Notes under the pieces: model-generated
Seen by the model: only the letters and a program-made list of their open reading frames with translations
Told to the model about the DNA's origin: nothing
Databases searched by the model: none
Shown: piece after piece, positions 1 to 9,260 of the stretch
Numbering within the stretch: the stretch's first letter is position 1
Layout: each line of letters starts with the position of its first letter
Assembly: GCF_008704535.1 (NCBI RefSeq)
Contig: NZ_CP023701.1
Location: 3,970,501-4,034,500, forward strand
Reading direction: 5' to 3'
Length of the DNA: 64,000 bases
DNA from: Streptomyces subrutilus
GTDB lineage: Bacteria; Actinomycetota; Actinomycetes; Streptomycetales; Streptomycetaceae
Translations under genes and position numbers: made by a program

Positions 1-79
1 GAAACGTGTACGTGCGGTGAGATGCCCCGTACATGGTGTGATGTGGCCCTCGACGTTCAACGGAAAGGAACGAGCGCTC

Positions 80-835
80 ATGCGCGAGATCCTCGGAAGG
101 CGTCTCCAGTGGCTCCGCGACCGGATCCAGTCCCTGCGCCCCGCCCCGGCGCCGAGCGGACCGCCGGCTCTCCTCGACGCGGCGCTGACCTGCGCCACCG
201 CCTGGGAGTGGCCCGTGCTGCCCGGCGTCGGCCGTTCGAGCACGGACGGCTCGCGGTGTGCCTGCCCCGATCCCGACTGCGTCGTCCCCGGCGCGCACCC
301 CTTCGACCCCGGCCTCCTCGCGGCGACCACGGACCCCCGGATGGTGACGTGGTGGTGGACCAACCGGCCCGCCGCACCGGTTCTGATGGCCACCGGCGGG
401 GCCGCGCCCTGCGCGGTGAGCCTGCCCGCCACCGCCGCGGCGCGCGCCCTCGTACGCCTCGACGCGCAGGGCCTGCGGCTCGGTCCGGTCGTGGCCACGC
501 CCACGCGCTGGTCGCTGCTGGTGGCCCCGTACTCCCTGGAGCGGCTCGGCGAACTGCTCTACGCCAAGGACCACGTGCCCTCCTCGCTGCGCTTCCACGG
601 TGAGGGCGGCTACCTCCTGCTCCCGCCGTCCGCAGCGTCCGGCGGCGGCGAGGTGCGCTGGGAGCGCGAGCCGCGCGCGGCGGACCGCACCCGGCCCCGG
701 TCCGTGCGCGGGCCGCGGACGGCGGCGGGTGACACCGTGCGGACCCTCTGGCTGCCGGACGTCGAGGCGGTCGTGGACGCGCTCGTCGAGGCGAGCACCG
801 GGGCGCCGGGCGGCGGGAGCCGGCTCGCGTACTGA
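80..835 (+). CDS. bifunctional primase/polymerase-like domain protein
   Basis: 251 aa from the ATG at 80, which has a GGAAAGGAA ribosome site ten bases upstream; earlier in-frame ATGs lack one. The layout (W-E-W-P-V-x-P-G near the N-terminus, a Cys-rich C-x-C-P-D-P-D-C patch, then T-T-D-P-x-x-V-x-W-W-W-x-x-R-P and an A-T-G-G turn) matches the short prim-pol N-terminal family common in streptomycetes. I do not see the acidic D-x-D catalytic motif of active archaeal-type primases, so catalysis is doubtful. It is followed by a small exported protein. The family call is from pattern recognition and the role is unknown. Confidence 0.6.
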   Translation: MREILGRRLQWLRDRIQSLRPAPAPSGPPALLDAALTCATAWEWPVLPGVGRSSTDGSRCACPDPDCVVPGAHPFDPGLLAATTDPRMVTWWWTNRPAAPVLMATGGAAPCAVSLPATAAARALVRLDAQGLRLGPVVATPTRWSLLVAPYSLERLGELLYAKDHVPSSLRFHGEGGYLLLPPSAASGGGEVRWEREPRAADRTRPRSVRGPRTAAGDTVRTLWLPDVEAVVDALVEASTGAPGGGSRLAY

Positions 836-945
836 CCCCGTACGGCACCCGCGGATCACTCGTACGGGTGCCGACGGGGCCGGTTTACCGCGGAATTGGG
901 CGCGGGGATCTCCGCGCCCCATTCCGGGATCGCTATCTTCGGCGA

Positions 946-1518
946 ATGAATCTCCGCCTGATCGGTATCGGCGCCGGTGTGTTGATCATCTTGTCGCTCC
1001 CGCTGGCCGGGGCGATCGCCGGGCCGGATTACGACGGTCGGGAGGACGGGAAAAACGGCGGCCTGTTCTCGGCGCTCGGGCTTTCGGACGGGTCGCGCGC
1101 CGCGGCCGGCCCGGCCGCCGGACGCGCCCCGGCCGCCGGACGCGCGGAGCCCGGTCCGCCGCGGCAGCCGCGCACGGACTCCCGCTGCGGGCCCGAACTC
1201 ACCTCCCCCCACGGGCTGGAGGCGCAGACCTGCGTCCTGGTCGGCGAGGGCCGCACCTGGGGCCGCAGCTACTACCGCAACACCGGCGGCCGCGCGCTCG
1301 ACGCCGTACTGACGGTGATGGGGCCGGCCGGGCGGACGGTGCAGATCCGGTGCGAGGTCGCGGCGGGCGACGAGCCGGGGCTGTGCGAGACCCCGCGGGA
1401 GCCCTCCAGCGGAACGCCGGACGCCTACTCGGCCGTTGCGGAGTTTGCAGTTCCGGATGATGAAGGTGCACTACTGCTGCGGTCCGGGAGCAACTCACCA
1501 GCACCGGGCGACGGTTGA
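946..1518 (+). CDS. small exported or membrane-anchored hypothetical protein
   Basis: 190 aa from ATG 946. Residues 3-26 form a hydrophobic signal/anchor segment (LRLIGIGAGVLIILSLPLAG). A Pro/Ala/Gly/Arg-rich linker follows, then a C-terminal domain with cysteines at C-G-P-E, Q-T-C, I-R-C and L-C-E that could form disulfides outside the membrane. An ORF open from 868 is rejected because the signal peptide starts at 946. I do not recognise the family. A strong hairpin 20 bases after the stop terminates the unit. Confidence 0.65.
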   Translation: MNLRLIGIGAGVLIILSLPLAGAIAGPDYDGREDGKNGGLFSALGLSDGSRAAAGPAAGRAPAAGRAEPGPPRQPRTDSRCGPELTSPHGLEAQTCVLVGEGRTWGRSYYRNTGGRALDAVLTVMGPAGRTVQIRCEVAAGDEPGLCETPREPSSGTPDAYSAVAEFAVPDDEGALLLRSGSNSPAPGDG

Positions 1519-1537
1519 GACCGTCGGGAAAACAAGC

Positions 1538-1577
1538 GCCCGGTCGCTGGCGACGGGGGATGCACCAGCGACCGGGC
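1538..1577 (+). terminator. intrinsic terminator hairpin
   Basis: A perfect 13-bp stem (1538-1550 with 1565-1577, arms GCCCGGTCGCTGG/CCAGCGACCGGGC) with a 14-base loop sits just after the exported protein gene. There is no long T run, as is usual in Streptomyces. Confidence 0.8.
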
Positions 1578-1698
1578 TACAAGAACGGTAACAAGAGATC
1601 GCCTGTTCGCAAATTCGATCTCTGATATTCAGACACCGATTTGCAGACGATTAGCGGGAGTTGTGACTCCGGTCACCGGCCCCGTCCCGCCGTGCGGG

Positions 1699-2673
1699 TC
1701 AGCTGAGCGTGACCTGGCGGTTGGTGAGGCCGCCGCGCGCCCGGCGCTCCTCCGTGGTCAGCGGCGCGTCCGAGGCCAGCGCCCCGGCGAGCCGCTCCGC
1801 GAACTCGGCGGCCGGCTTCTCCACGTCGTCCGCGGTGACGCCGGTCGGCAGGTCCCAGACGGGGACCACCAGTCCGTGCGCCCGGAAGGAACCGACCAGT
1901 CGGGTGCCTTCGCCGAGCGAGGAGGTGCCGGCCGCGTGCAGCCGCGCGAGGGCGTCGAGCAGCTTCTCCTCCGGGTGCGGCATGACCCAGCGCAGGTGGT
2001 TCTTGTCCGGGGTCTCGCACCAGTAGGCCGCGTCCACGCCGGCCAGCTTGACGGTGGGGATGGCCGCCGCGTTGGCGCGTTCGAGCGAGGCGGCGATCTC
2101 CGGGGAGGCGCTCTGGGCGCTCTCCGATTCCGGAATCCAGAATTCGAAGCCGCTGTGCACAACCGGCTCGAAAACGCCGTCGACGTCCAGCAGGTCCTGG
2201 AGCCGCGGACCCTCGGCCGGCACCCGGCGGGCCGGAACGGGCGTGCCCGGCTCCGCGGCGAGGGCGCGCTCCAGGGTGTCGGCCATGTCGCGGCCGAGGT
2301 CCCCGGTGGAGGACTCGTTCTGCAGACCGAGCAGGACGGACCCGTCCTCGCGGCGCAGCGCCGGCCAGGCCATGGGCAGTACGGTCACCAGCGTGACCGA
2401 CGGAACACCCTCGGGCAGGCCGCCCTTGAGGGTCAGCGGCACGGTGGCCGCGGGGACGAGCTCGCGCAGCGCGACCCAGTCGCACTCGCCCGGCAGGCCC
2501 TCGAAGGGGCGCTGGACGTGCTCGGTGACGGCGTGCGCGGCGGCCGCGCCGTGGCAGGCCTTGTAGCGGCGACCGGAACCGCAGGGACAGGGCTCGCGGG
2601 CGCCCACCACGGGGATTTCACCGGTGTTGAGCTGCGGCTTTGCAGTCTTGGCTGCGGGGCGCTTCTTGGCCAT
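1699..2673 (-). CDS. DUF5926-type protein with N-terminal SEC-C zinc motif
   Basis: 324 aa from the ATG at 2673, with a GGGAGA ribosome site. After a Lys/Ala-rich start comes a SEC-C motif ([16 protein letters not shown], about residues 26-41), the zinc-binding motif also found at the SecA C-terminus. The remainder is a conserved streptomycete domain ([13 protein letters not shown]) without an assigned reaction. A longer ORF opening at 3288 is an artefact of the missing upstream stop. The next gene upstream on this strand, the RsbW-like ATPase, begins 650 bases away. The molecular role is unknown. Confidence 0.75.
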   Translation of the reverse strand: MAKKRPAAKTAKPQLNTGEIPVVGAREPCPCGSGRRYKACHGAAAAHAVTEHVQRPFEGLPGECDWVALRELVPAATVPLTLKGGLPEGVPSVTLVTVLPMAWPALRREDGSVLLGLQNESSTGDLGRDMADTLERALAAEPGTPVPARRVPAEGPRLQDLLDVDGVFEPVVHSGFEFWIPESESAQSASPEIAASLERANAAAIPTVKLAGVDAAYWCETPDKNHLRWVMPHPEEKLLDALARLHAAGTSSLGEGTRLVGSFRAHGLVVPVWDLPTGVTADDVEKPAAEFAERLAGALASDAPLTTEERRARGGLTNRQVTLS

Positions 2674-2810
2674 CGTGGGTGTCTCCCGGTTGCGGCGGTA
2701 CGGCGTCGTGTCTGGGCGCGAGCCTAGCCGTTCGCACCGCCGCGGCCGGTGGGTGCGGCCGGGAGCGGGGTCGGGAGCGCGGTCGGCGTGCGCTCCCGAA
2801 GGGGCTCGGT

Positions 2811-3326
2811 TCAGGCGGCCGGATCGTCGAAGGCCGCGTCGAAGCCGAGGGCCTGCGGCGCAACGCGCGTAGCGAAGTCGCCGCGCCGGGGTCCGCAGGC
2901 GAGCACCACCCAGACGGTGACCTCGCCCGCCGCGCCGTCCCGGACGCCCCACTCCTCGGCCAGGGCGCCGACGATGGTGAGCCCGCGACCGCCGCGCGCG
3001 GTGACCGAGGGCGTGGCCGGCACGGGGCGGGTGGGCCCGCCCCCGTCCGTGACCTCGATCGTCAGCCCTCCGGCCGCGTCGACGCGCCAGGCGGCGCGGA
3101 CCTCCCCGTCCCCCAGCTCCCGTCTGCCCAGGGGCCTGCCGTGCCGGCAGGCGTTGCCGAGCAGTTCGGACAGGACCAGTACGGCATCGTCCACGACCGG
3201 GTCCGGCACCCCGCCGCGACGCAATTCCTCGCGCATCCGGTGCCTCGCCTCGCCCACGCCCGCAGGACCATGGCGTATGTCCATGCACGACGACGTGGGC
3301 ACTTCCTGTGCCACCATCAACGCCAC
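2811..3326 (-). CDS. RsbW-like ATP-binding regulatory protein (GHKL fold)
   Basis: 171 aa. I place the start at GTG 3326 because AAGGAGG lies eight bases upstream; the upstream ATGs at 3416 and 3353 have no ribosome site. GHKL landmarks are visible: the N box ([11 protein letters not shown]), the G1 box (V-T-D-G-G-G-P) and the G2 box (G-G-R-G-L-T-I-V). There is no dimerisation domain, so this is a stand-alone kinase of the anti-sigma-factor type that streptomycetes carry in dozens. Such proteins bind or phosphorylate an STAS antagonist. No partner lies beside it, so its target is unknown. Confidence 0.85.
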   Translation of the reverse strand: MALMVAQEVPTSSCMDIRHGPAGVGEARHRMREELRRGGVPDPVVDDAVLVLSELLGNACRHGRPLGRRELGDGEVRAAWRVDAAGGLTIEVTDGGGPTRPVPATPSVTARGGRGLTIVGALAEEWGVRDGAAGEVTVWVVLACGPRRGDFATRVAPQALGFDAAFDDPAA

Positions 3327-3497
3327 CCCCGGAACCTCCTTAGCCCCACGCATGGTCTGGATGCCCCAATGGCCTGGACCGGAAACCGCCGTGGCGGAGC
3401 CCCCTGACGCATTCATGACGAACCGGGGCCGGGCGGATGCGCCGGGGCACACCCTGTGATTGGTGAGTCGCCCGGGGCGAGTGGGCAAAGAGGGACG

Positions 3498-4298
3498 TCA
3501 GCGTCCCAGCTGGGACAGAACCTGACGGGGTCTGTTCGTGATGATGGCCTCTACACCGAGGTCAGCGCACAGCTGAACGTCTTCCGGCTCGTTCACCGTC
3601 CACACGTGGACGGGATGTCCGGTGGCCTGGAGTTTGCGGATGAAGGCGGGGTGGTTGCGCACGATCCGCATGCCCGGACCGGCGATGCGCACTCCGGCCG
3701 GCAGCCGTCCGTCCCGCATGCGGGGGGTGATGAACTGCATCAGGTACACGGTCGGCACCGTCGGCGCCGCGGCCCGCACGCGGTGGAGGGAGCGCGCGGA
3801 GAAGCTCATGACCCGGACCGGATGGGGTCCCTCGGCGGGCGGGGCGTCCAGGCCGAAGCGCTTGAGTAGGAAGAGGAGGCGCTCCTCCACCTGTCCGGCC
3901 CAGCGGGTCGGGTGCTTCGTCTCGATCGCCAGCTGGACCGGCCGGCCGGCGTCCGCGGCCAGCTCCAGCAGGCGCTCCAGGGTGAGGACCGAGGTGCGCT
4001 CGGGGTCGGCGTCCCAGTCGGGGGACTCCTCGCGGTCCTTCCAGGACCCGAAGTCGAGCGCGGCGAGATCGGCCAGCTCCAGGGCGGAGACGGCGCCGCG
4101 GCCGTTGGACGTACGGTTCACGCGGCGGTCGTGGACCAAGACCAGATGGCCGTCGGCGGTGAGCCGGACATCGCATTCGAGCGCGTCGGCGCCGTCCTCG
4201 ATGGCCTTGCGGTAGGCGGCCAGGGTGTGTTCGGGGGCATCCTCCGAGGCGCCGCGGTGGGCGACGACCTGGATGGGGCGCGGCATTGCGTGGGTCAC
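3498..4298 (-). CDS. glycerophosphodiester phosphodiesterase
   Basis: 266 aa from GTG 4298 (an alternative is ATG 4286). The GDPD signature is complete: H-R-G-A-S-E-x-A-P-E-H-T-L-x-A-Y at the N-terminus, A-L-E-C-D-V-x-L-T-A-D-G-H-L-V-L-V-H-D next, and a C-terminal V-W-T-V-N-E. These residues bind the divalent metal and the phosphodiester. There is no signal peptide, so it is probably cytosolic, releasing glycerol-3-phosphate and an alcohol from glycerophosphodiesters. It is transcribed alone and divergently from htrA. Confidence 0.93.
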   Translation of the reverse strand: MTHAMPRPIQVVAHRGASEDAPEHTLAAYRKAIEDGADALECDVRLTADGHLVLVHDRRVNRTSNGRGAVSALELADLAALDFGSWKDREESPDWDADPERTSVLTLERLLELAADAGRPVQLAIETKHPTRWAGQVEERLLFLLKRFGLDAPPAEGPHPVRVMSFSARSLHRVRAAAPTVPTVYLMQFITPRMRDGRLPAGVRIAGPGMRIVRNHPAFIRKLQATGHPVHVWTVNEPEDVQLCADLGVEAIITNRPRQVLSQLGR

Positions 4299-4526
4299 CG
4301 GGTCATGGTGCCACCGGGAGGGCGTCGGGCGACGCGGCCGCATTCTGCGAGCAGCTCGAAATGTCGGATATAAAGAATGGCGGGAGACTCACAGGTCCGG
4401 CTTACAGTGCCCTGACGGGTCATGGGAAAGGCTTTGCCCAGGAACTTGTACGGCTCGTCGAACGTTCAGTCGGACCGATGTAAGACCAGAGAACACCGAA
4501 GCCGTGTGTGACGAGGAGAGAGCGCT

Positions 4527-6221
4527 GTGAGCACCGAGAACGAGGGCAACGCGGCCCAGACGCCCCCCGCGGCCCCGTCCGCACCACCTGCTCCGGCCTC
4601 CGAGACGCAGGCGACGGCCCCCGCGCCGCAGCCCGCGCCCGCGCCGGCACCGCACCACCCGGCCGACGCCCGCCCGACCGACGGACCGCCTGCGGCGGCC
4701 GTTCCGGCGGCCCCGGCCCAGCCCCCCGCGGGACCGCCCGCCGCCGATCCGGCGACGCAGCAGCTCCCCCCGACGGCCCCGCCCGGCGCCGAGCCGACCC
4801 AGCACCTCCCGCACACGCAGCCGCCGCAGGCCCCGGCGCAGGCTCCGGCGCAGGCTCCGGCGTACGGGCAGGACCCGGCTCCGGCCTACGGACAGGCTCC
4901 GGCCTACGGACAGGCTCCGGCGCAGGGGCAGGACCCCGCTCCGGCCTACGGAGAGCCCCAGGCCGGGGCGCAGGCTCCGGCCGCGCACGGCGCCGGGGGC
5001 TGGCCGCCCCCGCCGCCGACCGTTCCGGCGTACGGCGCGGGCGGCGGCCACGGCGGCGCCGCCTGGGGAACCACGTACGCGGACGGGAACCCTCCGCCCA
5101 AGAAGAAGGGCCGCGGCGGCCTGATCGCGGGCGTCCTCGTCGCGGCCCTGCTCGCGGGCGGCATCGGCGGCGGGGTCGGCTACTGGGCCGCGGAGCGCAG
5201 CGACAACGGCAGCGGCTCCACGACGATCAGCGCCGGCAACACGCCCAAGGACCTCAAGCGCGACGCGAACTCCATCGCGGGCCTGGCGTCCGGCGCCCTG
5301 CCCAGCGTGGTCACCATCGAGGCCTCGGCCGGCGACGGCGAGGGCGGCACGGGCACCGGCTTCGTCTACGACCAGCAGGGCCACATCCTCACCAACAACC
5401 ACGTCGTGGCCTCCGCCGCGAACGGCGGAAAGCTCTCCGCGACCTTCTCCGACGGCAAGAAGTACGAAGCCGAGGTAGTGGGCCGCGCGCAGGGCTACGA
5501 CGTCGCCGTGCTCAAGCTGAAGAACCCGCCGGCCGGCCTCAAGCCGCTCCCGCTCGGCGACTCCGAGAAGGTCGCCGTCGGCGACCCGACCATCGCGATC
5601 GGCGCCCCCTTCGGCCTGTCCAACACGGTCACCACGGGCATCGTCAGCGCCAAGAACCGTCCGGTCGCCTCGGGCGACGGCTCCGGCGGCAAGAACTCGT
5701 ACATGAGCGCCCTGCAGACGGACGCCTCGATCAATCCGGGCAACTCCGGCGGCCCGCTGATCGACGGCCGCGGCGCGGTCATCGGCATCAACTCCGCCAT
5801 CCAGTCGGCCGGCAACGGCGGCTTCGGCGGCGGCCAGGCCGGCTCCATCGGCCTCGGCTTCGCCATCCCGATCAACCAGGCGAAGAACGTCGCCGAATCG
5901 CTGATCAAGACCGGCAAGCCGGTGTACCCGGTGATCTCGGTCTCCGTGGACCTCCAGGCCAAGGGCGACGGCGCCAAGATCTCCGAGCAGGGCGCGGCCG
6001 CCAACGACCTGGTCGACCCGAACGGTCCGGCCGGCAAGGCGGGACTCAAGCCCGGCGACGTCATCACCGAGTTCGGCGGCAAGCCGGTCGACAGCGGCCC
6101 GTCCCTGATCAGCATGATCTGGACGTACAAGCCGGGCGACACGGTGAAGCTGACCTACCTGCGCGGCGGCAAGCCGACCACGGTCGACATCACCCTCGGC
6201 TCGCGGGTCGGGGACAAGTAG
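4527..6221 (+). CDS. HtrA/DegP-type membrane-anchored serine protease with PDZ domain
   Basis: 564 aa from GTG 4527, preceded by GAGGAGAGAG. Residues 1-190 are a Pro/Ala/Gln-rich cytoplasmic region with Q-A-P-A and P-A-Y-G-Q repeats. A K-K-K-G-R stop signal and one transmembrane helix (about 195-220) follow, so the protease lies outside the membrane. The triad is His292 (NNHVV), Asp325 (YDVAV) and Ser407 (GNSGGP). A C-terminal PDZ domain carries G-P-A-G-K-A-G-L-K-P-G-D. The role is envelope protein quality control. A 228-base divergent promoter region separates it from the phosphodiesterase gene. Confidence 0.95.
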   Translation: MSTENEGNAAQTPPAAPSAPPAPASETQATAPAPQPAPAPAPHHPADARPTDGPPAAAVPAAPAQPPAGPPAADPATQQLPPTAPPGAEPTQHLPHTQPPQAPAQAPAQAPAYGQDPAPAYGQAPAYGQAPAQGQDPAPAYGEPQAGAQAPAAHGAGGWPPPPPTVPAYGAGGGHGGAAWGTTYADGNPPPKKKGRGGLIAGVLVAALLAGGIGGGVGYWAAERSDNGSGSTTISAGNTPKDLKRDANSIAGLASGALPSVVTIEASAGDGEGGTGTGFVYDQQGHILTNNHVVASAANGGKLSATFSDGKKYEAEVVGRAQGYDVAVLKLKNPPAGLKPLPLGDSEKVAVGDPTIAIGAPFGLSNTVTTGIVSAKNRPVASGDGSGGKNSYMSALQTDASINPGNSGGPLIDGRGAVIGINSAIQSAGNGGFGGGQAGSIGLGFAIPINQAKNVAESLIKTGKPVYPVISVSVDLQAKGDGAKISEQGAAANDLVDPNGPAGKAGLKPGDVITEFGGKPVDSGPSLISMIWTYKPGDTVKLTYLRGGKPTTVDITLGSRVGDK

Positions 6222-6245
6222 CGGTCGGCCGTTGGCCTGATCGGA

Positions 6246-6281
6246 GAGGGGCCGCAGGCGGGAATCCGACTGCGGCCCCTC
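6246..6281 (+). terminator. intrinsic terminator after the HtrA gene
   Basis: A perfect 12-bp stem (6246-6257 with 6270-6281, GAGGGGCCGCAG/CTGCGGCCCCTC) with a 12-base loop, between the HtrA stop and the LysR start. Confidence 0.8.
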
Positions 6282-6305
6282 CCAACGTCCGCTTATGCTT
6301 CGCTC

Positions 6306-7211
6306 GTGTTCGATTCTCGGCACATACGGACGTTCCACGCCGTCGTCACCTCCGGGTCCTACTCGGCGGCGGCCCGCGCCCTCGGGTACACCCAGCCCGC
6401 CATCACCCAGCAGATGAAGGCGCTCGAACGCTCCGTCGGCACCCCGCTGTTCACCCGGGTGGGACGCCGGATGCAGCTCACCGAGGCCGGCGAGTCCCTG
6501 TCCCGCCACGCGGAGGCCATCCTCGGCAGCCTCTCCGCGGCCGAGGCGCAGCTGACGGCCTACGCCCGCCTGCGCACCGGACGGGTACGCCTGTGCGGCT
6601 TCCCCAGCGCCAACGCCACGCTCGTCCCGGACGCCCTGAGCGGCCTGGCCGCGGAGCACCCGGGCATCCAGGTGGAACTGCTGGAGGGCGAGCCGCCGGG
6701 GTCCCTGCGCCGGCTGGAGCGCGGCGAGTGCGACATCACCCTGGCGTTCACCTACCCGGGCCTGCACGAGGAGGTCCCGGAGGAGGTGGCCGAGATCAGG
6801 CTGCTGGAGGACCAGCTGACGGTGCTGCTCCCGACCGGGCACCCGCTCGCCCGGCGCCGGGCCGTGCACCTCGCGGACCTCGCCGGGGAACGGTGGATCG
6901 CGGGCTGCCCGCGCTGCCGGGCGAACCTGCTGCACGAGTGCGCGGAGCTGGGCTTCGTGCCCGACATCCGCTTCGCCACCGACGACAACCTGGTGGTGCA
7001 GAGCCTGGTCGCGCAGGGGTTGGGCGTGGCGATGATGCCCGCGCTGGTACTGCCCTCGCTCTCCCTCAGCCGTGTCTGCGGCCGGGCGCTCCAGCCGGCC
7101 GCCCGCCGCCACATCGCGGCCTACGTCTACCGGGACCACCTGCGGGTACCGGCGACGGCGGTGGTGCTGGACGCGCTGCGACGGGTCGCGGCGAACCGGG
7201 TCGGCTGCTGA
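6306..7211 (+). CDS. LysR-family transcriptional regulator
   Basis: 301 aa from GTG 6306. The N-terminal winged helix-turn-helix is typical (F-H-A-V-V-T-S-G-S-Y-S-A-A-A-R-A-L, then T-Q-P-A-I-T-Q-Q-M-K-A-L-E). A two-lobed effector domain follows, containing a C-P-R-C-R cysteine cluster. It heads a co-directional run with a cysteine dioxygenase gene (80 bases on) and a YeiH-type exporter that overlaps it. In enterobacteria yeiH is adjacent to the LysR regulator gene yeiE, so sulfur-responsive local control is likely by analogy but not shown. Confidence 0.9.
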   Translation: MFDSRHIRTFHAVVTSGSYSAAARALGYTQPAITQQMKALERSVGTPLFTRVGRRMQLTEAGESLSRHAEAILGSLSAAEAQLTAYARLRTGRVRLCGFPSANATLVPDALSGLAAEHPGIQVELLEGEPPGSLRRLERGECDITLAFTYPGLHEEVPEEVAEIRLLEDQLTVLLPTGHPLARRRAVHLADLAGERWIAGCPRCRANLLHECAELGFVPDIRFATDDNLVVQSLVAQGLGVAMMPALVLPSLSLSRVCGRALQPAARRHIAAYVYRDHLRVPATAVVLDALRRVAANRVGC

Positions 7212-7290
7212 CCGATCCATAAGCGGGACTTGGGATTTCGGGTCACAACTGTCGTTGGACGCGGGGGAAGGACCGCAGGACGCTGCGGGC

Positions 7291-7887
7291 ATGACCACCA
7301 CGACGCCGGCCCGCACCACCACGAGGATGGCCGCCCTCGTCCGTGAGATCCGCTCGGTCGTCGACCGGGGCCTGGCGCCCGACGTGACCGCGTACCTGGT
7401 GGGCGAGGTGCTGGCCCCGCACCTGGGTGCCGCCGACCTGCTGACGCCGGCGCAGCGGGAGGGCGACCCGGAGCGCTACCGCCAGCACGTCCTGCACGCC
7501 GAGTCCGACGGGAGCTTCTCGGTGGTGGCCCTGGTGTGGCTGCCCGGTCAGGAGACCTGCATCCACGACCACGTGTCGTGGTGCGTGGCCGGCGTGCACC
7601 AGGGCGCGGAGAGCGAGCGGCGCTACCGCCTGGTGCCGGGGACCGGGACGGGCACGGGTGCGGGGTCCGGATCGGGTGGCGGGTCCGGTGGCGGGTCCGC
7701 GCGGCTGGTGGCCACCGAGGACGTGGTCAACGGGCAGGGCGACGTGTGCGGTTTCGCCCCGCCGGGCGACATCCACTCCGTGCGCAACTCCTGTGCCGGT
7801 ACCGCGATATCCCTCCACGTCTACGGCGCCGACGTGTCCCGGCTGGGCACGAGCATCCGCCGCGTCTACACGCTCCCCGTCGGCTGA
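7291..7887 (+). CDS. cysteine dioxygenase family protein
   Basis: 198 aa from ATG 7291. The cupin iron ligands of the family are His92, His94 (C-I-H-D-H-V-S-W) and His162 (G-D-I-H-S-V-R-N). The reaction oxidises L-cysteine to cysteine sulfinate, which leads to sulfite and taurine-type products. Residues 118-136 form an unusual Gly/Ser/Thr-rich stretch (GTGTG then SGGGSGGGS) that reads as a flexible loop insertion. Its stop overlaps the start of the exporter gene by one base (TGATG), so the two are probably translationally coupled. Confidence 0.88.
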   Translation: MTTTTPARTTTRMAALVREIRSVVDRGLAPDVTAYLVGEVLAPHLGAADLLTPAQREGDPERYRQHVLHAESDGSFSVVALVWLPGQETCIHDHVSWCVAGVHQGAESERRYRLVPGTGTGTGAGSGSGGGSGGGSARLVATEDVVNGQGDVCGFAPPGDIHSVRNSCAGTAISLHVYGADVSRLGTSIRRVYTLPVG

Positions 7888-8933
7888 TGGCCCTCCTCAA
7901 CCGCCCCCAGGGCGCGCCGGTCCGCCGTGTTTCACGTGAAACATCCACTCCTTGGCCCGGGTTGGCCGCGGCCGCGGCCGGAGCGCTGGTGGCGTGGCTC
8001 GTCCACCGGGCGGTGCCCGCGGTACCGATGCTGACCGCCGCGGTGGTGCTGGGCATCGCCGCCGCGCACCTTCCCGGCCCGCGCGTCTTCGTACGGGGCA
8101 CCGCCCGCCCGGGGCTCTCCCTGGCCGGGCGGCGACTGATGCGGATCGGCATCGTCCTGCTGGGCCTCGGGCTGGGGCTCGACCAGGTGGTGCGGCTGGG
8201 CTGGGCGACCGTGGCCATGGTGGCCGGGGTGGTGGCGGCCACCTTCTTCGGCACCCTGTGGCTGGGTCGCCGCCTCGGACTCCCGGGCGACCAACCCCTG
8301 TTGATCGCCACCGGGTACTCGATCTGCGGGGCCTCGGCGATCGGTGCGGTGAGCGAGGTCTCGGGCAGCGACGAGGAGGACGTCGCCGCCTCGGTGGCCC
8401 TGGTCACCCTGTGCGGAACGCTGGCCATCGCGGTGCTGCCGCTGCTCCAGGGACCGCTGGGACTGTCGGACCCGGAGTTCGGGCGCTGGGTCGGCGCGAG
8501 CGTCCACGACGTCGGGCAGGTGGTGGCCACGGCCCAGGCCGCGGGCCCGGGAGCCCTCGGCGAGGCCGTGCTCGTCAAGCTGATGCGGGTGGCGCTGCTG
8601 GCCCCGCTGGTGGCGGCCGTGGCCTTCTCCGTACGGGCCCGGCGGCGCGGAGTGCGCACCGCCTCGGGCCGCAGGCCGGCCCCGGTGCCGCTGTTCGTGG
8701 CCGGGTTCCTCGCGGCGGCCGCCCTGCGGGCCACGGGGGTGCTGCCCGACGCGGCGCTGGAGTGGGCGCACACCGCCCAGGAGGCGCTGCTGGCCGCGGC
8801 CCTGTTCGGACTCGGGAGCGCGGTGCACCTGCCGACGCTGGCCCGGACCGGCGGGCGGGCCGCGACGCTGGGTCTCGGGGCCTGGGTGGTGGTGGCCGGG
8901 GTGTCGTACCTCGGGGTGCTGCTGACCCTGTGA
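7887..8933 (+). CDS. YeiH-family (UPF0324) putative sulfur oxyanion exporter
   Basis: 348 aa from ATG 7887 with about ten hydrophobic helices. The family signature is clear: R-I-G-I-V-L-L-G-L-G-L in helix 3, G-Y-S-I-C-G-A-S-A-I at mid-protein, and V-H-D-V-G-Q-V. The family is annotated as a putative sulfate exporter. Next to cysteine dioxygenase it may remove sulfite or sulfate from cysteine breakdown, which is inference. Residues 15-21 (RVSRETS) are encoded by a parS site, whose codons GTT, TCA and ACA are rare in this genome. Confidence 0.85.
   Translation: MALLNRPQGAPVRRVSRETSTPWPGLAAAAAGALVAWLVHRAVPAVPMLTAAVVLGIAAAHLPGPRVFVRGTARPGLSLAGRRLMRIGIVLLGLGLGLDQVVRLGWATVAMVAGVVAATFFGTLWLGRRLGLPGDQPLLIATGYSICGASAIGAVSEVSGSDEEDVAASVALVTLCGTLAIAVLPLLQGPLGLSDPEFGRWVGASVHDVGQVVATAQAAGPGALGEAVLVKLMRVALLAPLVAAVAFSVRARRRGVRTASGRRPAPVPLFVAGFLAAAALRATGVLPDAALEWAHTAQEALLAAALFGLGSAVHLPTLARTGGRAATLGLGAWVVVAGVSYLGVLLTL
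7928..7943. promoter_or_regulatory. parS site 1 (ParB-binding palindrome) inside the yeiH-like gene
   Basis: Exact 16-bp palindrome TGTTTCACGTGAAACA, the Streptomyces parS consensus. It is embedded in coding sequence near the 5' end of the exporter gene and written in codons foreign to the host's usage, so the DNA rather than the peptide appears selected. Confidence 0.92.
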
Positions 8934-9260
8934 GCCGTGCAGGGGGAAGGAGTTGGCCAATTCCTGGCCGGAACCGACCGAACGTTCCGACCGCCTCCTG
9001 ACATCGACACCCGCCCGTGCCACTCTGCCCCGACATCCCCCACCGCGCACCGCGCACCGCGTACCGCTGACCCGCATCGGTACGGCGCACTGCGTACCCG
9101 CATCCGCACCCGTACGGCGCACTCACACCCGTTGGGCGCACTCGCACCCGCACCCGTACGGCGCATCCCGCACCGCGCAGCACCGTTGCACAGCCGATCC
9201 GCACCGACCGCTCTTCACCCCCGCCCTGCCCCGGACCGGGCACGGCCGAAGGAGTCCTGC
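8934..9260 (+). other. protease leader region with short dispersed repeats
   Basis: 327 bases without a gene. Near 8953 is TTGGCCAA, and at about 8985 GAACGTTC, both perfect palindromes that could be regulator sites. From 9040 to 9190 the sequence is built from imperfect copies of a C-C-C-G-T-A-C-G-G-C-G-C-A unit (for example around 9080, 9107 and 9147). It ends in the AAGGAG ribosome site of the protease gene. No RNA family is recognised. Confidence 0.5.
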
